The notes under the pieces were generated by a model that searched no databases, was not told where the DNA came from, and was given only the letters and a program-made list of their open reading frames with translations. Below are positions 34,065-42,147 of a DNA stretch of 64,000 nt, one piece after another. The stretch comes from Streptomyces sp. HUAS MG91. Lineage in GTDB: Bacteria; Actinomycetota; Actinomycetes; Streptomycetales; Streptomycetaceae. Both the position numbers and the translations under genes were made by a program. Position 1 is the stretch's first letter, and each line of letters opens with the position of its first letter. The DNA lies in the NCBI RefSeq assembly GCF_040529335.1, contig NZ_CP159534.1:4836001-4900000 (forward strand), written 5' to 3'.

Positions 34065-34966
34065 GCAGCGCCTCAGCAGCCATCCCGCAGCAGCCGGGCC
34101 GCACCAAGGCGTTCCTGCGCCTGGTCATGATCGAGCACTCGGTGTTCGCGCTGCCCTTCGCCTACATCGCGTCGCTGACCGCGATGTTCGAGCTGGACAA
34201 GAACATCCACTGGGGGCGGCTGCTCCTGGTGACCGTCTGCATGGTCGGCCTGCGCACCTTCGCCATGGCCGCCAACCGGATCATCGACCGCGAGATCGAC
34301 GCCCGCAACCCGCGCACCGCCCACCGCGAGCTGGTCACCGGCGCGGTGTCGGTGAAGTCCGCGTGGACCGGCGCGCTGATCGCGCTCGTCATCTTCCTGG
34401 GCGCGGCGGCCCTGCTGAACCCGCTCTGCCTGGCGCTGGCGCCCATCGCGGTGATCCCGATGGTCGTCTACCCGTACGGCAAGCGGTTCACGAACTTCCC
34501 GCAGGCCATCCTGGGTCTCGCCCAGGCGATGGGCCCGATCGGCGCCTGGATCGCGATCACCGGCTCCTGGTCCTGGGACGCGGTCATCCTCGGTCTCGCC
34601 GTCGGCATCTGGATCGGCGGCTTCGACCTGATCTACGCCTGCCAGGACGTGGAGACCGACCGCGAGGTCGGCGTGAAGTCCGTCCCCGCCCGCTTCGGCA
34701 TCCCGGGCGCGATCTGGGGCGCCCGCGCCTGCCACACCGTGGTGACGGCCCTGTTCGTCTGGTACGCGCTCGCCACCGGCGCCGGAGTCTTCTTCTGGCT
34801 CGGCCTGGTGATCGTCGCCGCCGCGTTCCTGTACGAGCACACGATCGTCAAGCCGCACGACCTGTCCCGCCTGAACCGGGCGTTCTTCCAGGTCAACGGC
34901 TTCATCGGAATCGCGCTCTTCGTGTGCGCGCTGCTTGATCTGCTGGTGCGGGGGCTGACGGTCTGA
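34061..34966 (+). CDS. mqnP: UbiA-type prenyltransferase of the futalosine pathway
   Basis: The product is 301 residues from a GTG at 34061. It is an integral membrane protein with about eight or nine helices. The two Asp-rich prenyl-diphosphate sites are NRIIDREIDARNPRTAHREL (N/D-x3-D type) and DLIYACQDVETDREVGVKSVPARFG. As MqnP it would attach the polyprenyl chain to 1,4-dihydroxy-6-naphthoate. It is translationally coupled to the decarboxylase gene, so the membrane steps of menaquinone synthesis are made together. Confidence 0.93.
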   Translation: MSSASAAIPQQPGRTKAFLRLVMIEHSVFALPFAYIASLTAMFELDKNIHWGRLLLVTVCMVGLRTFAMAANRIIDREIDARNPRTAHRELVTGAVSVKSAWTGALIALVIFLGAAALLNPLCLALAPIAVIPMVVYPYGKRFTNFPQAILGLAQAMGPIGAWIAITGSWSWDAVILGLAVGIWIGGFDLIYACQDVETDREVGVKSVPARFGIPGAIWGARACHTVVTALFVWYALATGAGVFFWLGLVIVAAAFLYEHTIVKPHDLSRLNRAFFQVNGFIGIALFVCALLDLLVRGLTV

Positions 34967-34999
34967 CGGTCCACGACCGTCTGAGGGGTGGGGGGAAAA

Positions 35000-35902
35000 G
35001 TGACGGACGCGTCCGTCGGGGCCGGGGCGTACGCGGCGCGCTGCCGGGAGCTGTACGAGGCCGGGGCGGCCGCCGCCGTGCGCCGGGCCGCGCGGGAGGG
35101 CATCGAGCGGTGCGGTCCCGACCCGGAGCTGTGGTGCTGGCTCGGCCTCGGGCACCTCGCCGAGGACGAGGACGACGATGACGACGAGGCCGAGAAGGCG
35201 TTCCGCGCCGGTCTCGCCCTGGATCCCGACCATCTGGGCCTGCTCTCCGGATACGCGCGGCTGTGCTTCAACACGGACGGCTTCGACCGGCCCGGCCGGG
35301 CGGCACGCGCCGCGGGTCTGCTGCGCCGGATCGAGGAGCTCGCGCCCGACTCCGAGGCGGCCGAAGAGGCACGGGCGGCACAGCGCTGGGCGGGCCGGTC
35401 CTGGATCGAGGACGTCGTCGGCAGGACCGCGGTGGAGATGACGCGGAAGCAGGCCGTCGACGAGCAGGTGGCCTACGTCGCCCTCGTCCACGACCAGGCG
35501 GCGAACAGCCAGGAGGCGGCACGGATCGCGCGGGCCCACGAGCACCAGTACCCGGAGCACCTCGGCGCCGCGGTACTCGCCGCCACGATGGACGAACTGT
35601 CCGGCCCGTGGCGGGCACCCCTGCGGTTCGTCGCCCGGCGCCGGGCCGCGGTGTGGACGGCGGGATTCCTGCTGGCCCTGGCGACGAACGTGGCGCTGCT
35701 GTCGACCGACATCGTCCACCAGCCGACCCCGTACGGATTCCTGTGGCTGGTGCCGCTGTGGCTGGCCGACCGGCGGCTCGCGGCGGCCCGCCGGCGCGGC
35801 CGGGCCGCCGCCTTCGCCCGCCGCGAGGCCCGGCTGGCCGGTGTCACACCACCTGCTGAGCCGACGCCCCGTCCGCCCGCAGCAGCCGCAGGAACGCCTT
35901 GA
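35000..35902 (+). CDS. TPR-like protein with C-terminal membrane helices
   Basis: The product is 300 residues from the second of two in-frame GTGs (35000), which has GGGGGGAAAA upstream; the first GTG at 34988 lies inside that site. Residues 1-180 are helical and Ala/Glu-rich, with TPR-like spacing (LWCWLGLGHLAED, AEKAFRAGLALDPDHLGLLSGYARL) and an acidic run EDEDDDDDE. Two hydrophobic segments follow near 215-235 and 240-258, then a basic Ala/Arg-rich tail. It begins 33 bases after mqnP and may be co-transcribed. It might act as a scaffold, but no function is known. The end overlaps the convergent neighbour by 59 bases. Confidence 0.72.
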   Translation: MTDASVGAGAYAARCRELYEAGAAAAVRRAAREGIERCGPDPELWCWLGLGHLAEDEDDDDDEAEKAFRAGLALDPDHLGLLSGYARLCFNTDGFDRPGRAARAAGLLRRIEELAPDSEAAEEARAAQRWAGRSWIEDVVGRTAVEMTRKQAVDEQVAYVALVHDQAANSQEAARIARAHEHQYPEHLGAAVLAATMDELSGPWRAPLRFVARRRAAVWTAGFLLALATNVALLSTDIVHQPTPYGFLWLVPLWLADRRLAAARRRGRAAAFARREARLAGVTPPAEPTPRPPAAAAGTP

Positions 35903-36602
35903 GCCCGGTGATGATCTCCTGGTTGTCCGTCAGGCGGTTCACCACCGACTCGAACTCGCGGCTCATGGCGTCCAGGCGCTGGTCGGTGCGGTCCGCGCGC
36001 TGGTTCGCCGAGATGCCCACCACGTCGAGGGCCTCGTGCAGCCGGGCGAGGGAGCTGTAGGCCTCCTCCGCCATGTGCTCCAGGACCTTGTTGCCTCTCT
36101 TGAGGTCGGCGACCTCCTTGCGCACGGCGGCGATGTCGTCGCGCGGGTGGCGCACCTCGCGGTCGAGGGTGACGAGCCGTCGGCGCAGCGCCGAGAAGTA
36201 GGCGCCCGCGGGCCGGAAGAACGTACTGAGCAGGTAGCAGCCCGCGAGCCAGTAGCCCGCCGACCGGCCGGTGGCCACCGCGACGGCGACCGCGGCCGCC
36301 CCCGTGAACAGATGCGCGCCGATCGCCGTCCGCAGCATGACCTTGGCGATCCGGGCGGCCTCCGCGTCCCGGTCACCCGGCACGGCCAGCCCCTTCTCCC
36401 GGCTGACACCCGCCTCGTGCACCACGGAACGGGCCCGGAAGTAGAGATTCCACGGAACGGTCAGCAGCAGCACCAGCCACAGCAGACACAGCGCGCCGCC
36501 GGCGGCGAGCAACAGTGTCTCGGCCTCCACGCCGAAGACACGGACCAGGACGAGCGCGACGGCGGACGCCGCGCCGCACACCACCAGATAGCGGAGCTTC
36601 AT
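35844..36602 (-). CDS. Membrane protein with a C-terminal coiled coil
   Basis: The product is 252 residues from the ATG at 36602. Two N-terminal helices (LRYLVVCGAASAVALVLVRVF and LLLAAGGALCLLWLVLLLTVPW) and two more near 95-130 are followed by a cytosolic region. That region, rich in Arg/Glu/Leu (DDIAAVRKEVADLKRGNKVLEHM and FESVVNRLTDNQEIITGLKAFLRLL), has heptad-like spacing. I recognise no family. It follows a rhomboid gene on the same strand, 59 bases downstream, so the two may share a transcript. Confidence 0.7.
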   Translation of the reverse strand: MKLRYLVVCGAASAVALVLVRVFGVEAETLLLAAGGALCLLWLVLLLTVPWNLYFRARSVVHEAGVSREKGLAVPGDRDAEAARIAKVMLRTAIGAHLFTGAAAVAVAVATGRSAGYWLAGCYLLSTFFRPAGAYFSALRRRLVTLDREVRHPRDDIAAVRKEVADLKRGNKVLEHMAEEAYSSLARLHEALDVVGISANQRADRTDQRLDAMSREFESVVNRLTDNQEIITGLKAFLRLLRADGASAQQVV

Positions 36603-36661
36603 GCCCCCACGGTGCGCCGCGACGGGGAGCGGCACATGCGTACGGCTACTCAGCCGCGTAC

Positions 36662-37273
36662 TCAGCCCGTGGGCCGGGGCGGCCGGGGCGGTCTGCGCAG
36701 CGCGAACGCCGCCGCCACGCCCGCGATCAGGCCGATCAGATGGCCCTGCCAGCTGACTCCCTCGTTCGCCGGGGAGAGGCCCGCCAGGAACGTCGTGCCC
36801 CAGTAGGCCGCTATCAGCAGGCCGACCACGATGCCCAGCGGGCGGCGCTCGGCGAAGCCGCTGAGCACCACGAAGCCGAAGAGGCCGAATATCAGGCCCG
36901 ACGCGCCCGCCGTGTTCGTGTGCTCGGGGGCCACCAGCCACACCCCGAGCCCGTCCGCGACGATGATCAGCGCGCAGGCCAGGAAGAAGCGGCGCAGGCC
37001 TTGGAGCGCGGCGACGAAACCGAGGACCAGCAGCGGCACCGAGTTCGCCGCGACGTGGGCGAAGCCGAAGTGGACGAAGGCCGCCGGGACCACGTCGATC
37101 AGCTCGGAGGGCTCGCGCGGCTGGATGCCGAAGGTGTCGAGGGCGTGCCCGGACACCACGTCGACCGCTTCGAGCAGCCACAGCAGGGCCACCCAGAGGA
37201 TCATCACCTTGCCGGCCGCCAACGCGCGCCCGCCCGCGGTCCCCGTCTTCCGCTCCCGCGCCTCGTACACCAT
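36662..37273 (-). CDS. Rhomboid family intramembrane serine protease
   Basis: The product is 203 residues from the ATG at 37273; an ATG 33 bases upstream is also possible. About six helices are visible. The catalytic dyad is present: S125 in TAGASGLIFGLFGFV (GxSG) and H178 in WQGHLIGLIAG. The oxyanion-side HxxxN pair lies in HFGFAHVAANSVPLL (H73, N77). It should cut transmembrane substrates within the bilayer. The AAYWGTTFLAGLSPANEGVSWQGH block is typical of actinobacterial rhomboids. It is divergent from the mqnM gene. Confidence 0.92.
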   Translation of the reverse strand: MVYEARERKTGTAGGRALAAGKVMILWVALLWLLEAVDVVSGHALDTFGIQPREPSELIDVVPAAFVHFGFAHVAANSVPLLVLGFVAALQGLRRFFLACALIIVADGLGVWLVAPEHTNTAGASGLIFGLFGFVVLSGFAERRPLGIVVGLLIAAYWGTTFLAGLSPANEGVSWQGHLIGLIAGVAAAFALRRPPRPPRPTG

Positions 37274-37370
37274 CTCAGCCCCGTCCCCCCGGACCCCGCC
37301 CGTCATCGATCACAACGCCCCCGGCCCCTGGTCAAGTTCCCCCACGAGCATGCCGGATAGGCTCGGGTGT

Positions 37371-38051
37371 GTGGAGCACGTCAACGCAACCAGCCGCACA
37401 CCGTGGGTCGTCGGGGTGTCCGGCGCCTCGGGAACCCCGTACGCCGCCTCGGTGCTGCGCGCCCTGCTGCGGGCGGGCGAGGCCGTCGACCTGATCGTCT
37501 CGCGGGCCTCGCGGCTCACGCTGCTCGACGAGACCGGCATCTCCTTCCGGGACGCGCACTGGCGCGAGGACCTGGGGGAGTGGCTGGCGCGGGGCGCCGA
37601 CGGCAAGCCGGGGACGTTCACCGGCCTCGATCTGAGCGACGTGCGGTACTGGGCCGCGGGCGATCTCGCCGCCGGCCCGTCGTCCGGGTCGTACCCGGTC
37701 AAGGGCATGATCATCGTGCCCGCGTCGACGGCGAGCGTGGCCGGTGTGGCGCTCGGGCTCTCCAAGGACCTGCTCCAGCGCGCGGCGAGCGTGACGCTGA
37801 AGGAGCGCCGCCCGCTGGTCGTCACGGTGCGCGAGACCCCGCTGACCGGTCAGACCCTGCGGCACCTGGTGACGCTGGACGAGGCGGGCGCGGTCGTGCT
37901 CCCCGCGTCGCCGGCGTTCTACGCGGGAGCGACCCACATCCAGGACCTCGTGGACTTCGTCGCGGGCCGGACCCTGGACGCGGCGGGCGTGCCGCACACG
38001 CTGTTCCGCCGGTGGGAGGGAGAGCTGGGCGGGGGCTCGCGCGCGAACTAG
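37371..38051 (+). CDS. mqnM: UbiX-type flavin prenyltransferase
   Basis: The product is 226 residues from a GTG at 37371. UbiX signatures are WVVGVSGASGTPYAASVLRALL (FMN phosphate loop), SRASRLTLLDETG, KGMIIVPASTASVAGVALGLSKDLLQRAASVTLKERRPLVVTVRETPL and SPAFYAGATHIQDLVDFVAGRTLDAAGV. UbiX makes the prenylated FMN cofactor that UbiD decarboxylases need. Here its client should be the mqnL product 3.3 kb upstream, so it is the MqnM of the futalosine pathway. The glycine-rich tail after WEGELGG is short and not conserved. Confidence 0.93.
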   Translation: MEHVNATSRTPWVVGVSGASGTPYAASVLRALLRAGEAVDLIVSRASRLTLLDETGISFRDAHWREDLGEWLARGADGKPGTFTGLDLSDVRYWAAGDLAAGPSSGSYPVKGMIIVPASTASVAGVALGLSKDLLQRAASVTLKERRPLVVTVRETPLTGQTLRHLVTLDEAGAVVLPASPAFYAGATHIQDLVDFVAGRTLDAAGVPHTLFRRWEGELGGGSRAN

Positions 38052-38085
38052 CGCGGGACGGCTCTTCTCGGCTGCGCTTTGGAAA

Positions 38086-38107
38086 TTGCTGGGCGTTTTC
38101 CCAGCCA
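38086..38107. promoter_or_regulatory. Inverted repeat before the Lrp/AsnC gene
   Basis: CTGGG (38089-38093) and CCCAG (38100-38104) form the core of a near-symmetric site flanked by TTG on the left and CCAA on the right. It is in the only AT-rich stretch of the 114-base gap before the regulator. Lrp/AsnC proteins usually bind their own promoters. Confidence 0.35.
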
Positions 38108-38165
38108 ACCTTGGATTCCACACGTAAACTCGCGTCAACGCTGAATAATGAAAGGCTTTGGACCT

Positions 38166-38621
38166 ATGGACGCCGTGGACAGGCAGCTCATCCAGGCCCT
38201 GCGCGAGAACGGCCGCGCCTCGTATGCGGAATTGGGCCGTCTCGTCGGTCTGTCCGGGCCGAGCGTCACCGACCGCATCAACCGCCTGGAGGCGGCCGGC
38301 GTCATCACCGGCTACCGCGCCACCGTCGACTCGGCCTCGCTCGGCCTGGGCGTCACCGCGCTCATCGGCATCTCGCTCTCCGACGCCACCGACCACGAGG
38401 ACGTCGCCCAGCGCCTGAAGGACCTGCACGAGATCGAGGACTGCTGGTTCATCGCGGGCGACGACTCGTACATGCTCAAGGTGCGGGCCAGTGACGTCGA
38501 CGGCCTGGAGCGGACCATCCGCCGGCTCAGCGGCACCAAGGGCGTCTCCCGCACCCGCACGACGATCGTGCTGTCCACCAAGTGGGAGAACCGGGTCGGG
38601 GAGCTTCCCGAAGAGGCGTGA
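38166..38621 (+). CDS. Lrp/AsnC family transcriptional regulator
   Basis: The product is 151 residues from the ATG at 38166; an upstream ATG at 38148 lacks a Shine-Dalgarno site. The AsnC-type HTH is MDAVDRQLIQALRENGRASYAELGRLVGLSGPSVTDRINRLEAAGVITGY, followed by a RAM domain (GISLSDATDHEDVAQRLKDL, CWFIAGDDSYMLKVRASDVDGLERTIRRL) that normally binds an amino acid and drives oligomerisation. It ends 62 bases before mqnE on the same strand, so it may regulate or be co-transcribed with that gene. Confidence 0.93.
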   Translation: MDAVDRQLIQALRENGRASYAELGRLVGLSGPSVTDRINRLEAAGVITGYRATVDSASLGLGVTALIGISLSDATDHEDVAQRLKDLHEIEDCWFIAGDDSYMLKVRASDVDGLERTIRRLSGTKGVSRTRTTIVLSTKWENRVGELPEEA

Positions 38622-38683
38622 GCGGGCCCGTCGGCGCGACGGCGTACGGTGGGCGGAGTCTTTGATTGAGGAGAGGTACCGGC

Positions 38684-39847
38684 ATGGACGCAGGGCTCAA
38701 GCGCGAGCTGGAGCAGAAGGTCAGGGACGGTGAGCGGCTGTCCCGCGAGGACGGCATCGCGCTCTACGACTCGGACGACCTGGCCTGGCTCGGCGGCCTC
38801 GCCCATGAGGTGCGCACGCGCAAGAACGGCGACGTCGTGCACTTCAACGTGAACCGTCACCTCAACATGACGAACGTGTGCACCGCCTCCTGCGCCTACT
38901 GCTCGTTCCAGCGCAAGCCGGGCGAGAAGGACGCGTACACGATGCGCATCGAGGAGGCCGTCAAGCTCGCCAAGGCGATGGAGTCGGAGAACCTCACCGA
39001 GCTGCACATCGTCAACGGCCTGCACCCGAACCTGCCGTGGCGCTACTACCCGCGCTCCCTGAAGGCCCTCAAGGAGGCCCTGCCGGACGTCGGCCTCAAG
39101 GCGTTCACGGCCACCGAGATCCACCACTTCGAGAAGATCTCCGGGCTCTCCGCGTCCGACATCCTCGACGAGCTGATCGAGGCCGGTCTGGAGTCGCTGA
39201 CCGGCGGCGGCGCCGAGATCTTCGACTGGGAGGTCCGGCAGCACATCGTCGACCACGACACCCACTGGGAGGACTGGTCGCGGATCCACCGCCTGGCGCA
39301 CGAGAAGGGGCTCAAGACCCCCTCGACGATGCTGTACGGGCACATCGAGGAGCCCCGGCACCGCGTCGACCACGTGCTGCGCCTGCGCGAACTCCAGGAC
39401 GAGACCGGCGGCTTCCAGGTCTTCATCCCGCTGCGCTACCAGCACGACTTCGTCGACATGAAGGACGGCAAGGTCAGGAACCGCCTCCAGGAGCGGACGA
39501 CCATGGCGACCGGCGCCGAGGCCCTGAAGACCTTCGCGGTCTCGCGTCTCCTCTTCGACAACGTGCCGCACGTGAAGTGCTTCTGGGTCATGCACGGGCT
39601 GCACACCACGCAGCTCGCGCTCCAGCACGGGGCCGACGACATGGACGGCTCGGTCGTCGAGTACAAGATCACGCACGACGCCGACAATTACGGGACGCCG
39701 AACAAGCTGACCCGCGAGGACCTGCTGGACCTCATCCGCGACGCCGGGTTCCGGCCCGTCGAGCGCAACACCCGTTACGAGATCATCCGCGAGTACGAGG
39801 GCGCCGACCCGGCCCGCCGCGACGAGCCGCAGCCGATGCGGGTCTGA
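38684..39847 (+). CDS. mqnE: Aminodeoxyfutalosine synthase
   Basis: The product is 387 residues from the ATG at 38684, behind a strong GAGGAGAGG. It is a radical SAM enzyme with the cluster motif C66-x3-C70-x2-C73 in VCTASCAYCSF, after VHFNVNRHLNMTNV. Other landmarks are ELHIVNGLHPNLPWRYYP, FTATEIHHFEKISG, GGGAEIFDWEVR, PSTMLYGHIEEPRHRVDH and FIPLRYQHDF. MqnE joins 3-[(1-carboxyvinyl)oxy]benzoate, made by MqnA, to a SAM-derived adenosyl radical with loss of CO2, giving 6-amino-6-deoxyfutalosine. mqnA lies 19 kb downstream. Confidence 0.95.
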   Translation: MDAGLKRELEQKVRDGERLSREDGIALYDSDDLAWLGGLAHEVRTRKNGDVVHFNVNRHLNMTNVCTASCAYCSFQRKPGEKDAYTMRIEEAVKLAKAMESENLTELHIVNGLHPNLPWRYYPRSLKALKEALPDVGLKAFTATEIHHFEKISGLSASDILDELIEAGLESLTGGGAEIFDWEVRQHIVDHDTHWEDWSRIHRLAHEKGLKTPSTMLYGHIEEPRHRVDHVLRLRELQDETGGFQVFIPLRYQHDFVDMKDGKVRNRLQERTTMATGAEALKTFAVSRLLFDNVPHVKCFWVMHGLHTTQLALQHGADDMDGSVVEYKITHDADNYGTPNKLTREDLLDLIRDAGFRPVERNTRYEIIREYEGADPARRDEPQPMRV

Positions 39848-39878
39848 GTTTTTCCGGGTCCGGCTGTCGGGCGCGCCT

Positions 39879-39939
39879 CTCGTCGTGGCCGGTCGCGCAG
39901 TTCCCCGCGCCCCTGAGACGAGCTCCGCTCGTCCAGGGG
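39879..39939. repeat. Dispersed palindromic element, copy B (one arm plus hairpin)
   Basis: CGTCGTGGCCGGTCGCGCAG followed by the shared core (about 39881-39917) is one full arm. The second arm is replaced by a short stem-loop in which CCCCTG and ACGAG pair with CTCGT and CAGGGG (39910-39938). It lies 30 bases after mqnE and probably acts as its terminator. Confidence 0.7.
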
Positions 39940-40033
39940 TCGCCCCGCCGACCTGGGGTGCTTTGTCGCGTGCTTCACTGGAAGGGCGCTCGTCCTGTAA
40001 GAGGACCTTTTCGGAACGGAAGAGTGGATTGAC

Positions 40034-40327
40034 ATGTTCCGCTACACGCTGATGCGCCTCGGGATCTTCGTGGGCTGCTTCCTCGTCGTCTGGGGTCTCG
40101 TCGCCACCGGCATCGTCCCGCGCGGCCTCGGCGGCTCGAACTACCTCTGGATCATCCTGCTCTCCCTGGTGATCTCCGCGCCGCTGAGCTTCGTGCTGCT
40201 GCGCAAGGAGCGCGACCGCGCCTCCGAGAAGATCGTCGCCCGCGTGGACCGCGCGAAGGCGAACATGGAGGCCAGCCGCACCATGGAGGACGAGGCGGAC
40301 GACGCCGCCCGCGCGAACCGCGCGTAA
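40034..40327 (+). CDS. DUF4229 small membrane protein
   Basis: The product is 97 residues with two helices, FRYTLMRLGIFVGCFLVVWGL and SNYLWIILLSLVISAPLSFVLL, then RKERDRASEKIVARVDRAKANMEASRTMEDEADDAAR, a charged cytosolic helix. This R-Y-x2-RL start and the helical tail are the DUF4229 pattern, common and short in actinobacteria. GGAAGAG precedes the ATG. No function is known. In S. coelicolor as I recall it, a gene of this kind also follows mqnE. Confidence 0.88.
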   Translation: MFRYTLMRLGIFVGCFLVVWGLVATGIVPRGLGGSNYLWIILLSLVISAPLSFVLLRKERDRASEKIVARVDRAKANMEASRTMEDEADDAARANRA

Positions 40328-40334
40328 CTTACGT

Positions 40335-40386
40335 CACACGCAGGCCCCGGCCCCGGCACCGCACTGGTGTCGGGGCGCCTGTGTTT
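40335..40386 (+). terminator. Imperfect hairpin with U tract after the DUF4229 gene
   Basis: The arms starting CACACGCAGG and ending GGGGCGCCTGTGT pair with a few bulges around GCACTG and are followed by TTTT. The structure begins 8 bases after the stop, a rare example here of a hairpin plus U run. Confidence 0.65.
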
Positions 40387-40442
40387 TCAAGGTAAATACG
40401 GCTTAAGGGGCATGCGGGCAGTGCACCCTACCCAAAGAAGCC

Positions 40443-40459
40443 CTTTGATGTTCTCAAAG
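40443..40459. promoter_or_regulatory. CTTTGA-N5-TCAAAG palindrome before the Cys-rich leader peptide
   Basis: Perfect 6-bp arms CTTTGA (40443-40448) and TCAAAG (40454-40459) stand 22 bases before the leader ATG in an AT-richer stretch. It is a candidate operator for the leader-symporter transcript, but it could also be a promoter-overlapping coincidence. No regulator gene is adjacent on the upstream side. Confidence 0.4.
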
Positions 40460-40481
40460 CGCCGGTGTTAACGTTCCCGAC

Positions 40482-40583
40482 ATGAAGACGACAGCCGCGC
40501 CCCGCATCACCACGAGCGTCCCGCTCGTGGAGCGCCTGCACGTCGATCTCTGCCGCTGCATGTCCGCGGCCTGTCGCGCCTGA
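40482..40583 (+). CDS. Cys-rich leader peptide (attenuator uORF)
   Basis: A 33-residue frame begins at the ATG at 40482 and ends at TGA 40581-40583. It is too short for most gene finders. Its C-terminus HVDLCRCMSAACRA matches the streptomycete putative-leader-peptide type I know from upstream of sulphur-metabolism genes, which carry a histidine-aspartate-leucine-cysteine-arginine core. Three cysteines (residues 25, 27 and 31) sit within the last nine. Ribosome stalling at Cys codons when cysteine is scarce would alter folding of the 129 bases before the symporter start. Translation itself is not proven. The target gene is a DAACS transporter, a family that includes cystine carriers. Confidence 0.72.
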   Translation: MKTTAAPRITTSVPLVERLHVDLCRCMSAACRA

Positions 40584-40600
40584 GCGCGCATCCCGATGCA

Positions 40601-40657
40601 GCGACGCCGTTGACCTCGTAACACGGTCGCCGCTCCCGTACGAAGCGAAGCCTCGCT
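40601..40657 (+). promoter_or_regulatory. Stem-loops between leader peptide and symporter (candidate attenuator)
   Basis: GCGAC (40601-40605) can pair with GTCGC (40626-40630), and AGCGA (40644-40648) pairs perfectly with TCGCT (40653-40657) around a 4-base loop, flanked by two CGTACG hexamers. A C-rich run follows. The arrangement downstream of a Cys-rich uORF fits alternative folding, but no mutually exclusive pair has been demonstrated. Confidence 0.4.
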
Positions 40658-40712
40658 GATCCCCGTACGCCCCCCCGCCTTGTCCCCCGCGTGTCATCAC
40701 TGGAGTGCTTCC

Positions 40713-42041
40713 GTGTCCGCGAACACCACCCCCGCCGACGCGAAGCCGGCCTCCCCGAAGTCCGGCTTCCGTATACCGAAGGTCCCGTTCTGGGCGCAGA
40801 TCGTGGGCGGTCTCGTCCTCGGTGTGCTGCTCGGCTGGCTGGCCCGCAGCCAGGACATCTCCTGGCTCGTCACCACGCTCGACAAGATCGGCGGCATCTT
40901 CATCCAGCTGCTGAAGCTGGCCGTCGCCCCGCTCGTCTTCTTCGCGATCCTGGTGTCGATCACCAACCTGCGCAAGGTCAACAACGCCGCGCGCCTCGCC
41001 ACCCGCACCCTGCTCTGGTTCATGATCACGTCGCTGATCGCGGTCGCCATCGGCCTCGTCATCGGCCTGGTCACCAACCCGGGCGCGGGCACCGGCCTGA
41101 CCCCGAAGGACGGCGGCAAGCCGGACCACGCGGGCTCCTGGATCGACTTCCTGACGGGCATCATCCCGACCGACGTCATCACGCCGTTCACCCAGCTGAA
41201 CGTCCTGCAGATCGTCTTCATGGCCGCCGTCGCCGGTATCGCGATCCTCCAGATCGGCGAGAAGGCCAAGCCGATCCTGACCCTGTCGGAGTCGATCCTC
41301 GAACTCCTCCAGAAGGCCCTGTGGTGGGTCATCAAGCTGGCCCCGCTCGGCACCGTCGGCCTCATCGGCTACGCGATCGCCACCTACGGCTGGGACCTCA
41401 TCAGCAAGTACGCGACCTTCACCGCCGACATCTACGTCGGCTGCGCCCTGGTCCTCTTCGGCGTCTACCCGCTGCTGCTCGCGACCGTCGCCAAGCTGAA
41501 CCCGGTGCAGTTCTTCAAGGGCGCCTGGCCCGCCATCCAGCTGGCCTTCGTCTCCCGCTCCTCGGTCGGCACCATGCCGCTCACCCAGAAGGTCACCGAG
41601 CGCCTCGGCGTCCCGAAGGAGTACGCGTCCTTCTCCGTGCCGTTCGGCGCCACCACCAAGATGGACGGCTGCGCCGCGATCTACCCGGCGATCGCCGCGA
41701 TCTTCGTCGCGCAGATCTTCGACATCAACCTCGGCATCGGTGACTACCTGCTCATCGCCTTCGTCTCGGTGGTCGGTTCCGCCGCGACGGCCGGTCTGAC
41801 GGGCGCCACGGTCATGCTGACCCTGACCCTGTCGACGCTGGGCCTGCCGATGGAGGGCGTCGGCCTGCTCCTCGCGATCGACCCGATCCTCGACATGATG
41901 CGCACGGCCACGAACGTCGCCGGCCAGGCGCTCGTCCCGGTGATCGTCTCCGCCCGCGAGAACATCCTGGACCGCGAGGCCTACGACCACGCCACCTCGT
42001 CCCCGGTGGACGAGCCGCAGCAGGTGGCCGTCGCCGCCTGA
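40713..42041 (+). CDS. Dicarboxylate/amino acid:cation symporter (DAACS family)
   Basis: The product is 442 residues from a GTG at 40713 with GGAG eight bases upstream. It has the GltP/DctA/TcyP fold: LLKLAVAPLVFFAILVSITNL, the Ser-rich re-entrant loop AFVSRSSVGTMPLT, PFGATTKMDGCAAIYPAIAAIFVAQ and the final LAIDPILDMMRTATNVAGQALV. The family carries glutamate, aspartate, C4-dicarboxylates or cystine with H+ or Na+. The Cys-rich leader just upstream points to cystine/cysteine as substrate, by inference only. A strong hairpin follows the gene. Confidence 0.9.
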   Translation: MSANTTPADAKPASPKSGFRIPKVPFWAQIVGGLVLGVLLGWLARSQDISWLVTTLDKIGGIFIQLLKLAVAPLVFFAILVSITNLRKVNNAARLATRTLLWFMITSLIAVAIGLVIGLVTNPGAGTGLTPKDGGKPDHAGSWIDFLTGIIPTDVITPFTQLNVLQIVFMAAVAGIAILQIGEKAKPILTLSESILELLQKALWWVIKLAPLGTVGLIGYAIATYGWDLISKYATFTADIYVGCALVLFGVYPLLLATVAKLNPVQFFKGAWPAIQLAFVSRSSVGTMPLTQKVTERLGVPKEYASFSVPFGATTKMDGCAAIYPAIAAIFVAQIFDINLGIGDYLLIAFVSVVGSAATAGLTGATVMLTLTLSTLGLPMEGVGLLLAIDPILDMMRTATNVAGQALVPVIVSARENILDREAYDHATSSPVDEPQQVAVAA

Positions 42042-42070
42042 CGCGTCCCCCGGCTCGCACCACCCGGCGC

Positions 42071-42111
42071 ACCGTGCCCCGTCTCCCGGATCTCCGGGGG
42101 CGGGGCACGGT
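42071..42111 (+). terminator. Hairpin after the symporter gene
   Basis: The 11-bp arms ACCGTGCCCCG (42071-42081) and CGGGGCACGGT (42101-42111) are perfect complements, with an inner CCCGG..CCGGG helix. It starts 30 bases after the stop. Confidence 0.8.
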
Positions 42112-42147
42112 CGTGCGCGGACGTAGGCTGAGCGGTGAACGGAGCAC

